Under the pieces are notes generated by a model that saw only the letters and a list, made by a program, of their open reading frames with translations, was not told the DNA's origin and made no database searches. Below are positions 50,884 to 59,511 of a stretch of DNA of 64,000 nt, one piece after another (position 1 is the first letter of the stretch; each line of letters begins with the position of its first letter). The DNA is from an uncultured Prevotellaceae bacterium (GTDB taxonomy: Bacteria > Bacteroidota > Bacteroidia > Bacteroidales > UBA3663), in assembly GCA_900319235.1 (NCBI GenBank), contig ONNR01000010.1, forward strand, positions 62,001-126,000. Reading direction: 5' to 3'. Both the position numbers and the translations under genes were made by a program.

Positions 50884-52515
50884 ATGAAGAAATATTTGCT
50901 GGCTTTGCCACTTGCAGCAGTCCTTGGCCTGACTGCCTGTGAGGATTACCTTGACGTGGCTCCGTCGAACACGTTGACCACCGACTCGTTCTGGGGCTCG
51001 CCCTACCAGGCCGAACAGGGTCTCAACGGCATCTATCATGACCTGGTGCCCATGGCCTATCACACATATTACCTGGCCGACATCCCGTCGGACGAGACCT
51101 ATGGCGAATGGGATACCGAGCGCACCTGGTCCACCCTCTGCGTGCATGACCACAACATCACTGCCCTCGACGAACTCAATGGCGCCTGGACCGACTATTA
51201 CGAGGCCATCGCCCATGCCAACACTTTCCTTGAGAAGGTGCCCGCCATCACCGGATTCACCAGCGACGCCATCAAGAACCAGATGCTTGGCGAGGCATAT
51301 TTCATCCGTGCCTACTGCTACTTCGACCTCGTGCGTTTCTTCGGCAACATCCCTCTCTTCGACCATACGCTGAGCCTCAATGAGGCATTGACGTTGGGCC
51401 AGAGCGCTCCCACCGAGGTCTACAAGCTGATCATCAGCGACCTGGAGCAGGCCGAGTCTCTGCTCAACAATGCGCCTACTGACTTCCGTGGCAACGCCGT
51501 GGCAGGCAAGCCCACCCAGATTGCAGCCAAGGCTATGCTGGGTCGTGTATATCTCACCATGGCCACCCATCCCGACGTGAACGGCGGTGACAGCTACAAG
51601 CAGCTTGCCAAGGGCAAGTTCGCCGAGGTGCTTGCCTATGCCGGAATTGGCGAGGGCAACACCACCGGCACCCCGTCCCGTTACTGGGCTGCCGATGCCA
51701 AGGAGTGGGCAGGAATGTTCCTCCACGAGAACGACAACAAGTACTTCATCTGGGAGCTCCAGTATGCCACCGACGCTGCCAAGACCCTGGGCAACACCGC
51801 CATCTTCGAGATGCAGCCCGAGGTGCGCTGCGATTCCTTCTATCCCGTCCGCATCTTCGGCAACAAGCTCTACGTGGCAGCCGACATCCTCGAGATGTAC
51901 GGACACGACGGCACATCGAGCTTCGGTTCGGAGGGCAACCACAACAAGGACAAGCGCGCTGACTGGACCGTCTGCTACCTCAACGGCAACGACCTCGTGA
52001 ACGCCACTTCGGGCACGGGTTATTCAGGCGAACCCTTCTACACCAAGTTCCTCGAGACCACGCCCAAGCGTGAGGCCTACGGCTACGAGGCCCTCACCCT
52101 GGGATACAACGACTACTACAAGGACGAGATCAACTTCCCCATCATCCGACTGGAGGACGTGATGCTGATGTACTGCGAGGTAGCTGGCTACAGCGCCTAC
52201 ACGCTCCATCTGCTCAACCTCATTCGTGAGCGTGCCACCGATGCAGTTACTGCTGCCGAGGCACAGGCCGACTGGGCTGGCGTAGTGAAGCGCGAGCGTC
52301 GCCTTGAGTTCACCCAGGAGGGCATCCGCTGGCACGACATGGTTCGCAATGGTCAGATTGAGGAGTACAAGGCTATGCTCCAGAAGTACTACACCACCGA
52401 CTATGCGCAGACCGCCATTGCCAACATCAGCAGCAAGTACTATCGCTACGCCATTCCTCAGGACCAGATTAACATCAAGGATGGTCTGTATGTGCAGAAT
52501 CCTGAGTACAAGTAA
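50884..52515 (+). CDS. SusD/RagB-type starch-binding-like lipoprotein
   Basis: A 543-residue outer-membrane lipoprotein (signal VLGLTAC, Cys19). The TPR-rich SusD fold is seen in QAEQGLNGIYHDLVP, AWTDYYEAIAHANTFLEKVP, MLGEAYFIRAYCYFDLVRFFGNIPL and the C-terminal block RRLEFTQEGIRWHDMVRNG. SusD proteins bind oligosaccharides and cap the partner SusC, encoded 108 bp upstream. The specific glycan is inferred from the upstream enzymes to be a rhamnogalacturonan-like polymer. A strong terminator follows, so this is the last gene of the locus. Confidence 0.95.
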   Translation: MKKYLLALPLAAVLGLTACEDYLDVAPSNTLTTDSFWGSPYQAEQGLNGIYHDLVPMAYHTYYLADIPSDETYGEWDTERTWSTLCVHDHNITALDELNGAWTDYYEAIAHANTFLEKVPAITGFTSDAIKNQMLGEAYFIRAYCYFDLVRFFGNIPLFDHTLSLNEALTLGQSAPTEVYKLIISDLEQAESLLNNAPTDFRGNAVAGKPTQIAAKAMLGRVYLTMATHPDVNGGDSYKQLAKGKFAEVLAYAGIGEGNTTGTPSRYWAADAKEWAGMFLHENDNKYFIWELQYATDAAKTLGNTAIFEMQPEVRCDSFYPVRIFGNKLYVAADILEMYGHDGTSSFGSEGNHNKDKRADWTVCYLNGNDLVNATSGTGYSGEPFYTKFLETTPKREAYGYEALTLGYNDYYKDEINFPIIRLEDVMLMYCEVAGYSAYTLHLLNLIRERATDAVTAAEAQADWAGVVKRERRLEFTQEGIRWHDMVRNGQIEEYKAMLQKYYTTDYAQTAIANISSKYYRYAIPQDQINIKDGLYVQNPEYK

Positions 52516-52560
52516 GGCTTGAAGAAGAGTCTTGATACCGGAATATCTATAATCTCTATG

Positions 52561-52602
52561 ACTGCCGACCAGGGGTTCCTTGCCCCGGTCGGCAGTCTTT
52601 TC
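52561..52602 (+). terminator. Intrinsic terminator of the SusC/SusD locus
   Basis: ACTGCCGACC (52561-52570) pairs with GGTCGGCAGT (52587-52596), extended inside by GGGG with CCCC, and is followed by CTTTTCT. It closes the 14-kb plus-strand locus. Confidence 0.92.
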
Positions 52603-52609
52603 TCCCATT

Positions 52610-52640
52610 GTTAATTGTTAATTATTAATTGTTAATTTAA
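52610..52640. repeat. TTAATTG 7-bp repeat
   Basis: About four copies of TTAATTG/TTAATTA directly behind the SusD terminator. A second cluster is at 52705-52741. Confidence 0.7.
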
Positions 52641-52655
52641 ATAATTGCCCCAAAA

Positions 52656-52687
52656 TTTGCCTATTTCCCAAAAACTTCCTATCTTTG
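52656..52687 (+). promoter_or_regulatory. Promoter of manC
   Basis: TTTG at 52656-52659, 20 bases, TATCTTTG at 52680-52687; the start codon follows at 52743. Confidence 0.75.
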
Positions 52688-52704
52688 CCGCGCAAACCCC
52701 ATTG

Positions 52705-52741
52705 TTGATAGTAAATTATTAATTGTTAATTGTTAATTATA
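52705..52741. repeat. TTAATTG 7-bp repeat in the manC leader
   Basis: Degenerate copies of TTAATTG (AAATTATTAATTGTTAATTG and on) end one base before the manC start codon, the same placement as at 7803-7847. Confidence 0.7.
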
Positions 52742-52742
52742 T

Positions 52743-53852
52743 ATGATTCATCTTGTTATTATGGCTGGTGGCATAGGAAGCCGCTTCTGGCCTATGTCGA
52801 CGCCTCAGTGTCCAAAGCAGTTCCTTGACATTATGGGGACAGGCCGCACGATGATACAGCAGACCTACGATCGTTTCAAGGGCCTGATTGATATGCAGCA
52901 TGTCTGGGTTGTCACTTCGAAGAACTTCTCCCAACTTGTGGCTGACCAGTTGAAGGGCATCAATCCGCAGCATATACTTCTGGAACCTTGCATGCGCAAC
53001 ACGGCTCCCTGTGTGGCCTATGTGAGTTGGAAGATTCTTGCCGAAGATGCCGAGGCTACAATCGTCGTGGCCGCTTCTGACCATATTGTTACCAATGTAG
53101 GAGAGTTCCGTCGCGTCATTGCCCAGGGCATCGACTTTGTGGAGGGAGGAGAGCGCATCCTCACGCTGGGTATGCAGCCAACTCGTCCTGAGACGGGCTA
53201 TGGCTACATCGAGCAGGGCGAGCGTCAAGCCGATCCTACGCTCGAGGTGCAAAGTACGGGCGGTGGCCGTAAGGGACGTCGTGCTTCGGCAATGGCAGCG
53301 TTGATGAGTCCTATCTACAAAGTGGCCAGTTTCCGCGAGAAACCTGATCTCAAGACCGCTGAGCAGTATCTCGAATCGGGCAATTTCACCTGGAACTCGG
53401 GAATGTTCCTCTGGCAGGCCAGCACCATCGTGTCCGAACTTCGAAAGTATCAGCCTGAAATCAGTGCCATTATGGACCGTCTGGCTCCCACATTTTTCTC
53501 TGTACGCGAACAAGCGATGGTGGATCAACTCTATGCATCTTGTCCGAAGATATCGATTGACTATGCCGTGATGGAAAAAACCCAGATAGCCTATGTGATG
53601 CCAGCCGAATTCGGATGGAGCGACCTGGGCACATGGGGAAGCCTCCACACGTTGACGCCTCAGGATGACGATCGCAATGCTGTGATCGGCGATGGTGTCA
53701 AATTGCTCGATAGCGAGGGTTGCATGGTGCGAATGCCTCAGGGCAAGCAAGTAGTGATCCAGGGCCTGAAGGATTTTATCGTGGCTGAACACAATGGCAC
53801 CCTGCTCGTCTGCCGTCTCGACCAAGAACAGCACATCAAGGATTGGCACTAG
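52743..53852 (+). CDS. manC: Mannose-1-phosphate guanylyltransferase
   Basis: A 369-residue cytoplasmic enzyme making GDP-mannose from mannose-1-phosphate and GTP. The nucleotide-binding loop MAGGIGSRFWPMS with PKQFLDIMG, the segment LLEPCMRNTAP, VVAASDHIV, and TWNSGMFLW all match. It lacks the phosphomannose-isomerase domain of long ManC forms. Oddity: between YIEQGE and YKVASFREKP is an insertion of about 20-25 residues including GGGRKGRRASAMAAL, basic and low-complexity. GDP-mannose feeds surface polysaccharide and fucose synthesis. argB follows 59 bp downstream in the same direction. Confidence 0.93.
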   Translation: MIHLVIMAGGIGSRFWPMSTPQCPKQFLDIMGTGRTMIQQTYDRFKGLIDMQHVWVVTSKNFSQLVADQLKGINPQHILLEPCMRNTAPCVAYVSWKILAEDAEATIVVAASDHIVTNVGEFRRVIAQGIDFVEGGERILTLGMQPTRPETGYGYIEQGERQADPTLEVQSTGGGRKGRRASAMAALMSPIYKVASFREKPDLKTAEQYLESGNFTWNSGMFLWQASTIVSELRKYQPEISAIMDRLAPTFFSVREQAMVDQLYASCPKISIDYAVMEKTQIAYVMPAEFGWSDLGTWGSLHTLTPQDDDRNAVIGDGVKLLDSEGCMVRMPQGKQVVIQGLKDFIVAEHNGTLLVCRLDQEQHIKDWH

Positions 53853-53858
53853 AGGGAA

Positions 53859-53908
53859 GGTTCTGAAGGGTTAAGAAAGGTTCTGAAAGGTTAAGAAGGG
53901 TTTGAAAG
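53859..53908. repeat. GGTTCTGAAG/GGTTAAGAAA 10-bp repeat before argB
   Basis: Five 10-bp units: GGTTCTGAAG, GGTTAAGAAA, GGTTCTGAAA, GGTTAAGAAG, GGTTTGAAAG. The last unit ends 3 bp before the argB start codon and gives the only purine-rich, Shine-Dalgarno-like sequence there (GAAAGG). Confidence 0.88.
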
Positions 53909-53911
53909 GTT

Positions 53912-54709
53912 ATGAAGCTAACTCTTGTTAAAGTGGGCGGCGCTATCGTCGAAAACGCCGATTCCCTCAGCTCTCTTCTCGACAAATTTGCAAGCATCGA
54001 GGGTCATAAGGTGCTCGTGCATGGCGGTGGTCGAAGTGCCACCCGCATCGCTGAACGTCTTGGCCTGCCGCAGCAGATGGTGGCAGGACGTCGTGTCACC
54101 GATGCCGATACACTCCGCGTTGTCACCATGGTCTATGCAGGTCTGGTCAACAAGAACATCGTGGCACAATTGCAGGCTCGCGGCATCAATGCACTGGGTC
54201 TGACGGGCGCCGACATGAACGTCATAAGCAGTCATCGACGTCCTCCCAAGCAGGTGCGCATGGACGATGGCAGCATTGAGACGGTCGATTACGGCTTTGT
54301 GGGCGACATCGACCAGGTGAATGCTGACTTGCTGGCCGACCTGATTGCCAAGGGCGTGGTGCCTGTGATGTGTCCTATCGGACATGACACACAAGGCAAC
54401 CTGCTGAACACCAATGCCGACACCATCGCAGCCGAGGTCGCCAAGGCCTTGGCCCGCAATTTCGAGGTCACGCTCGTCTATTGCTTCGAGAAGAGAGGCG
54501 TGCTGCGTGATGCCGACGATGATGATTCGGTGATTCCCTGTATCACCCAGACTGAATTCCCTGTGCTTGTCGAGCAGGGCATCGTGTCGGGCGGTATGTT
54601 GCCTAAGCTTGAAAATGCTTTCGACGCTATCCGGGCGGGGGTGTATGAAGTCGTCATCACACGTGCCGATGCGCTTGACCATCCTTCCGAAGGCACCCGT
54701 CTGCGCTGA
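53912..54709 (+). CDS. argB: Acetylglutamate kinase
   Basis: A 265-residue cytoplasmic kinase of the amino-acid-kinase fold that phosphorylates N-acetylglutamate (or N-succinylglutamate in some Bacteroidetes) in arginine synthesis. Signatures: LTLVKVGGAIVEN, KVLVHGGGRSATRIAE, GLTGADMNVI, NTNADTIAAEVAKAL and GIVSGGMLPKLENA. Length is normal. No other arg genes are in the window; it lies alone between manC and the LytS-type kinase gene, 33 bp before the latter. Confidence 0.95.
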   Translation: MKLTLVKVGGAIVENADSLSSLLDKFASIEGHKVLVHGGGRSATRIAERLGLPQQMVAGRRVTDADTLRVVTMVYAGLVNKNIVAQLQARGINALGLTGADMNVISSHRRPPKQVRMDDGSIETVDYGFVGDIDQVNADLLADLIAKGVVPVMCPIGHDTQGNLLNTNADTIAAEVAKALARNFEVTLVYCFEKRGVLRDADDDDSVIPCITQTEFPVLVEQGIVSGGMLPKLENAFDAIRAGVYEVVITRADALDHPSEGTRLR

Positions 54710-54742
54710 ACCCACCATTTCCCTTTTGTCAATACTTTCGAT

Positions 54743-55975
54743 ATGTCAACAGAAACATCAAGCAAACTGCTGCACAGAGTCTCGTCGGAGGCGTTGTTCT
54801 GCCTTGCCATATGGTTTGCCATCATGCTGGTGCCTCTTTTCTCGGAAGTGTATGACTATCTGACGGGTTTTACAGATCATTTCGAATGGCGAGAATTGTT
54901 GTTCGGTTACATCAGGTATGTTCCGTTCCTGCTGATTTTCCTGCTTGGCAAGTTAATTTACGAGCCGAAGTTCTTCTTTAAGGGACGACTTGCAGCGTTT
55001 TTCCTTATCTCGTTTGTCACAGCCTTTGTCATTACCTTGGCATCAGAATATTTGCTGCCCAGAAGGATCCCTAGGCACAGGCAACGCGTGGAGCAACGCA
55101 TGAGCCAACGTGAGGCGATGGGGGCCGCAGATAGTCTTCGTTATGATGGGATACCGACGCCTTCGACTGACATTCGTCCTCTTGATGACCAGCGCGTGGG
55201 TCAACGACTTGTCCCCAAGCCCTATCTTCAAGGCCCCTTTTTCCCCAGGCTGCTGATGGCTTTGCTTATGATGGGTTCAAGTCTGTCTATTGCTGTCTTC
55301 TTCCGAACACAGCAGGAAAGACTTATGTATAAGGAACAGCAGGCACTGCATCTCCAATCGGAATTGGATTATCTGAAATTTCAGATCAATCCTCATTTCT
55401 TTATGAACACGCTCAACAATATCCACGCCCTCGTCGATATTGACAGCGAACGAGCCAAGCAGACCATCATCGAGTTGTCGCACCTGATGCGATATATTCT
55501 TTACGAAACCAATCAGCCCACAGTTTCTCTGCGTCGCGAACTCACCTTTGTACGTCATTTCTTGAAGTTGATGAAGTTGCGATTCGATGAATCGGTAACC
55601 CTCACTTACGAGGAGCCAGACTCGGCTGCCACAGGGCTTGAGGTAAGCATTCCGCCTCTTCTATTGCTTACATTCATCGAAAATGCCTTCAAACACGGCA
55701 TCTCGCATCGTGAACCGTCATTCATCGACATTAAGATGACCTTTGAGGATAAGCAGCTCCACTTCCACTGTGCCAACAGCAACTTCAGTTCGGTGAGTAT
55801 GCGTGCCCAACAGGGCGGAGTAGGGCTTGAGAACGTCAAGAAACGTCTTCAGCTCATCTATCCAAACAACCATACCCTCAATATCGTTCCTACGGACCAG
55901 GTTTTCACCGTTGACCTCTGGATACCTTGTCTCCAATATACTCCCTTGGCAGAGGGACTTCATAATCCTTCATAA
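54743..55975 (+). CDS. LytS-type membrane sensor histidine kinase
   Basis: A 410-residue inner-membrane kinase. About four membrane segments lie in residues 15-185 (LFCLAIWFAIMLVPLF, YVPFLLIFLLGKLIY, AAFFLISFVTAFVITLA, LLMALLMMGSSLSIAVFF). The His_kinase domain follows with FQINPHFFMNTLNNIH (phospho-acceptor His218) and an ATPase with FIENAFKHGISH and GGVGLENVKKRL. No extracellular sensor domain is obvious. Its partner LytTR regulator is encoded 40 bp downstream. The pair probably answers an envelope or metabolite signal; the signal is unknown. Confidence 0.92.
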   Translation: MSTETSSKLLHRVSSEALFCLAIWFAIMLVPLFSEVYDYLTGFTDHFEWRELLFGYIRYVPFLLIFLLGKLIYEPKFFFKGRLAAFFLISFVTAFVITLASEYLLPRRIPRHRQRVEQRMSQREAMGAADSLRYDGIPTPSTDIRPLDDQRVGQRLVPKPYLQGPFFPRLLMALLMMGSSLSIAVFFRTQQERLMYKEQQALHLQSELDYLKFQINPHFFMNTLNNIHALVDIDSERAKQTIIELSHLMRYILYETNQPTVSLRRELTFVRHFLKLMKLRFDESVTLTYEEPDSAATGLEVSIPPLLLLTFIENAFKHGISHREPSFIDIKMTFEDKQLHFHCANSNFSSVSMRAQQGGVGLENVKKRLQLIYPNNHTLNIVPTDQVFTVDLWIPCLQYTPLAEGLHNPS

Positions 55976-56010
55976 CTCCTCTTAACTCCTCGAACTCTTT
56001 TAATTCTCTT
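55965..56010. repeat. Short CTTAACTC-type repeat between kinase and regulator genes
   Basis: Degenerate units of about 9 bp (CCTTCATAA, CTCCTCTTA, ACTCCTCGA, ACTCTTTTA) span the kinase stop codon and the spacer. Weaker than the other tracts. Confidence 0.5.
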
Positions 56011-56015
56011 ACCTC

Positions 56016-56747
56016 ATGATCCGCTGTATAGCCATAGACGACGAGCCATTGGCGCTCGCCCAGATTTCGTCTTACATCAACAAAGTGCCTTACCTTGAAC
56101 TCGTAGGGCGATGCCGTGATGCAGCCGAAGCACTCAAGGTGCTCCGGCAGACGCAAGTCGACCTGATGTTTGTGGATATCAATATGCCCGACCTCAATGG
56201 CCTCGATTTTGTGCGCAGCATCGAAGAGCCGCCGAAAGTCATTTTCACCACCGCCTACAGTCACTATGCTGTTGATGGCTATAAGGTGCAGGCAGTCGAT
56301 TATTTGCTCAAACCCTTTGGGCTTTCAGACCTCGAAGCAGCAGCAGAAAGGGCGCGCCAACGCATCGAGAGCGAGACGTCGGCCTATGGCTTTGTGCCCC
56401 AACCCACTTCTGCTATTGAACAAGACGGGTACTTCTATGTCAAGAACGACTATCGCATCGTCCGCATCGTCATCGATGACATTCGCTATGTCGAAAGCAT
56501 GGGCGAATATGTGCGTATTTTCGTTGAAGGCCAGGACAGGCCTTTCATGCCTCTGCTCTCGATGAAACGCATAGAGGAGATACTTCCTTCCGACCACTTT
56601 ATGCGCGTTCATCGTTCCTACATTGTCAACTTGCGCCGTGTCACTGACATTACCCGCCAGCGCATCATCTTTGGAGAAGTTCAGATTCCCATCGGCGACA
56701 GTTACAAGCAGGCACTCCTCGACCATATCAACGCACGTCTGTTGTAG
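56016..56747 (+). CDS. LytTR-family response regulator
   Basis: A 243-residue cytoplasmic regulator. The receiver domain (residues 1-120) has IAIDDEPLALAQI, the phospho-acceptor in LMFVDINMPD (Asp54), FTTAYSHYAVDG and DYLLKPFG. The C-terminal LytTR DNA-binding domain (about 140-243) has YFYVKNDYRIVRIVIDDIRYVESMGEYVRI and FMRVHRSYIVNL. It is paired with the LytS-type kinase encoded just upstream. Target genes are unknown. Its last codons take part in a hairpin shared with the convergent hutI gene. Confidence 0.95.
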   Translation: MIRCIAIDDEPLALAQISSYINKVPYLELVGRCRDAAEALKVLRQTQVDLMFVDINMPDLNGLDFVRSIEEPPKVIFTTAYSHYAVDGYKVQAVDYLLKPFGLSDLEAAAERARQRIESETSAYGFVPQPTSAIEQDGYFYVKNDYRIVRIVIDDIRYVESMGEYVRIFVEGQDRPFMPLLSMKRIEEILPSDHFMRVHRSYIVNLRRVTDITRQRIIFGEVQIPIGDSYKQALLDHINARLL

Positions 56748-56762
56748 TATTTGTTACAACAG
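56739..56762. terminator. Bidirectional hairpin spanning two stop codons
   Basis: CTGTTGTA (56739-56746) pairs with TACAACAG (56755-56762) over an 8-base loop. The stem contains the stop regions of the LytTR gene and of hutI, which both end in Leu-Leu-stop with the same codons (CTG TTG TA-). No long T run is present. Confidence 0.55.
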
Positions 56763-57974
56763 CACCTTTCGGATGATTGGGGTGGTGTAGGAGTAGGGAA
56801 TAAATGCGAGTGAAGGGATAGGATGGGTGAGGATAAGGTGTGCTTTTTTGCCAATGGTGATACTGCCGTAATCATGGCTTAGCCCCATGGCGTAGGCGGC
56901 ATTGATGGTGACTGCGTTGAATGCTTCCTCGGGGAGAAGACGCAGTTTGATGCAACCCAATGACATGACGAACTTCATATCGCCCGAAGGCGTGGAGCCG
57001 GGATTATAGTCGGAGGCGAGGGCTATGCCGAGGCCACGATCTATCATGCGGCGTGCGGGAGCGTAAGGCATATTCAGGAAGAATGAGGTTCCCGGAAGAC
57101 AGGTGGGCATCGTGGCCGTGCCAAGCAGGAGATCGATTTCTTCGTCGGGCATACTTTCGAGATGATCGACCGAAAGGGCTTGATGGTCCACGGCGACACG
57201 CACACCGCCCGATGCGGCTAGTTCGTCGGCGTGAATCTTGGGACGCATACCATAGCGAGCACCAGCCTTCAGGATGCGGGCTGTCTCTTCGGGGGTGAAG
57301 AAACCCTCGTCGCAGAAGACGTCGATGTAATCGGCTAAGCCTTCCTTTCCTACTGCGGGAATCATTTCGTCAATGACGAGACGCACGTAATCGCTCTGCC
57401 GGCCTTTATAGGCACGGCTTACGGCATGTGCTCCGAGGAAGGTGGAGACTACCTTGACACGCGATGCCTGGCTGATGCGACGAATGACGCGTAGTATTTT
57501 GAGTTCGTCCTCGGTGGAGAGCCCATAACCGCTTTTGATTTCGACACAACCAGTTCCCTTTGCCTCAATCTCTTCCATTCGGTGCATAGCCTGCTCGTAG
57601 AGCTCCTGTTCGGTGAGCCGATGCAGGAGATCGACCGAATTGAGGATGCCTCCACCGCGTCGTGCTATTTCGGCATAACTCAATCCCTGTATCTTATCGA
57701 CAAATTCCTGTTCACGACTGCCTGCATAGACCAAATGGGTGTGCGGGTCGCAGAAGCATGGCATCACTGAGCCACCTTCGGCATCGATGACCTCGAAGTG
57801 TTCTGTTTCGGGTATCGATGACATGGGGCCGAAGTCGATGATGCGGCCTTCTTCGATAGAGAGCCATGCATCATCGATTGTTTCGACGTGTGCCATCTCC
57901 TTGCCTTGGAGACGTTCGACGCCAGCGGGGAGTATGCCGAAGAGGTGGGCGATGTTTTGGATGAGGATTGACAT
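56754..57974 (-). CDS. hutI: Imidazolonepropionase
   Basis: A 406-residue amidohydrolase that opens 4-imidazolone-5-propanoate to N-formimino-glutamate, step 3 of histidine breakdown. Metal-binding and catalytic blocks: PCFCDPHTHLVYAGSREQEF (HxH), YGLSTEDELKILR, TFLGAHAVSRAYKG, FCDEGFFTPEE, KIHADELAASGGVRVAVD and DYNPGSTPSGDMKFVMSL. It starts 3 bp after the hutH stop and is the last gene of the hut operon. Confidence 0.95.
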   Translation of the reverse strand: MSILIQNIAHLFGILPAGVERLQGKEMAHVETIDDAWLSIEEGRIIDFGPMSSIPETEHFEVIDAEGGSVMPCFCDPHTHLVYAGSREQEFVDKIQGLSYAEIARRGGGILNSVDLLHRLTEQELYEQAMHRMEEIEAKGTGCVEIKSGYGLSTEDELKILRVIRRISQASRVKVVSTFLGAHAVSRAYKGRQSDYVRLVIDEMIPAVGKEGLADYIDVFCDEGFFTPEETARILKAGARYGMRPKIHADELAASGGVRVAVDHQALSVDHLESMPDEEIDLLLGTATMPTCLPGTSFFLNMPYAPARRMIDRGLGIALASDYNPGSTPSGDMKFVMSLGCIKLRLLPEEAFNAVTINAAYAMGLSHDYGSITIGKKAHLILTHPIPSLAFIPYSYTTPIIRKVLL

Positions 57975-57977
57975 GCT

Positions 57978-59492
57978 TTATAAAGCCTTATACAGGTTCT
58001 CGATTTTCGAGTTGCGAAGGAATTCAACCGACTTGGCAATGTAGGGATACATCACAGTGTCGGTGTCGATGAACGGAACGACCTGACGATACTCGTTGTA
58101 GAGATTCTCGAGGATGGGCGAAGTCTTGAGCGGACGACGAAAGTCGAGTGCCTGGCAGGCATTGAAGAGCTCGATGGCGAGCACACGTTCGGTGTTGAGT
58201 ACCACCTGGTAGAGTTTCGTGCCGGCATTGGCTCCCATGCTGACGTGATCCTCTTGTCCCTGGCAGGTCGGAATGCTATCGACCGAACAGGGCATACAGA
58301 GTGACTTGCTTTGGCTGACGATGGAGGCGGCAGCGTACTGCGTGATCATAAAGCCGCTGTTGACACCTGGATAAGCAACGAGGAAACTGGGCAGACCGCG
58401 TGTGCCTGAAACGAGTTTGTCGATGCGTCGCTCTGAGATGTTCGAGAGTTCCGACATGGCGATGGCAAGGAAGTCCATCGGGAGGGCAATGGGTTCGCCA
58501 TGGAAGTTGCCTGCCGAGATGATGAGGTCGTCGTCAGGGCAGACGGTGGGATTGTCGGTAGTGGCGTTAATTTCGATGTCGGTGACCGTCTGAACATATC
58601 GTACGGTGTCCTTCACGGCGCCATGTACCTGTGGAATGCAACGGAAGGAATAGGGGTCCTGCACATGCTTCTTGGGCTGCTTGATGAGTTCGCTTCCTTC
58701 GAGAATGTGGCTGATGTTTTCGGCGGTGTCCATCTGTCCCTTGTGAGGACGCACTGCATGGACGGCATGATGGAAGGGCTCGATACGTCCATCGTAGGCA
58801 TCGAGCGAGAGGGCTCCGATGTAGTCGGCCCAGTTGCTGAGTTGTGTGGCGTGGATGATCGACCAGCAGCAGAAGGCTGCCATGTTCTGTGTGCCGTTAA
58901 GCAGAGCCAATCCTTCCTTCGAGTCCAGCTTGATGGGTTCCCAGTCCTTGAGTTTGAGCAGTTCTTTTCCGCTCATACGACGGCCTTGATACTCCACTTC
59001 GCCGAGACCGACGAGGGGGAGGCAGAGGTGAGCGAGGGGAACAAGGTCACCCGACGAGCCGACAGAGCCTTGCATATAGACGATGGGGAAGATGTCGTCG
59101 TTGAAGAAGTCGATGAGGCGTTCTACAGTGTGGAGTTGCACGCCCGAATAGCCATAACTGAGCGATTGAATCTTGAGCAGGATCATCAGCTTCACGATGT
59201 CGTTGGGCACACGTTCGCCGCAACCGCAGGCGTGGCTCATCATGAGGTTGATCTGCAGTTGTGAGAGCTGATCCTTGTCGATGTTGATGTTGCAGAGCGA
59301 ACCGAAGCCGGTAGTGACACCATAAATGGGGTCTTTTGTATCGGCAATCTTCTGGTCGAGGTATTCGCGGCAGCGCAAGATCTTCTGGCGGGAATCTTCG
59401 CCCAATTGGAGTTTGTAACCTAAACGAATGATTTCGGAGACTTTGTTCAGTGTCAGATGGCCTGCACTGATTTCATGTATTTTGAGTGCCAT
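57978..59492 (-). CDS. hutH: Histidine ammonia-lyase
   Basis: A 504-residue cytoplasmic enzyme that removes ammonia from histidine to give urocanate. The aromatic lyase blocks YGVTTGFGSL, GSVGSSGDLVPLAHLCLPL, EGLALLNGTQNM, QDPYSFRCIPQVHGA and DNPTVCPDDD are clear. The MIO cofactor forms from a three-residue motif that is normally Ala-Ser-Gly; here it reads Ser146-Ser147-Gly148, a substitution seen in some family members. Order in the operon: FTCD, hutU, hutH, hutI. The 66-bp gap upstream contains a TCTAGA repeat tract. Confidence 0.95.
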   Translation of the reverse strand: MALKIHEISAGHLTLNKVSEIIRLGYKLQLGEDSRQKILRCREYLDQKIADTKDPIYGVTTGFGSLCNINIDKDQLSQLQINLMMSHACGCGERVPNDIVKLMILLKIQSLSYGYSGVQLHTVERLIDFFNDDIFPIVYMQGSVGSSGDLVPLAHLCLPLVGLGEVEYQGRRMSGKELLKLKDWEPIKLDSKEGLALLNGTQNMAAFCCWSIIHATQLSNWADYIGALSLDAYDGRIEPFHHAVHAVRPHKGQMDTAENISHILEGSELIKQPKKHVQDPYSFRCIPQVHGAVKDTVRYVQTVTDIEINATTDNPTVCPDDDLIISAGNFHGEPIALPMDFLAIAMSELSNISERRIDKLVSGTRGLPSFLVAYPGVNSGFMITQYAAASIVSQSKSLCMPCSVDSIPTCQGQEDHVSMGANAGTKLYQVVLNTERVLAIELFNACQALDFRRPLKTSPILENLYNEYRQVVPFIDTDTVMYPYIAKSVEFLRNSKIENLYKAL

Positions 59493-59511
59493 AGGTATTT
59501 TTGTTTTCTTT

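Noticed and set aside
52737..53918. Long minus-strand frames opposite manC and argB
   Set aside because: manC and argB are certain on the plus strand, with promoter and family motifs; the reverse frames show no domains.
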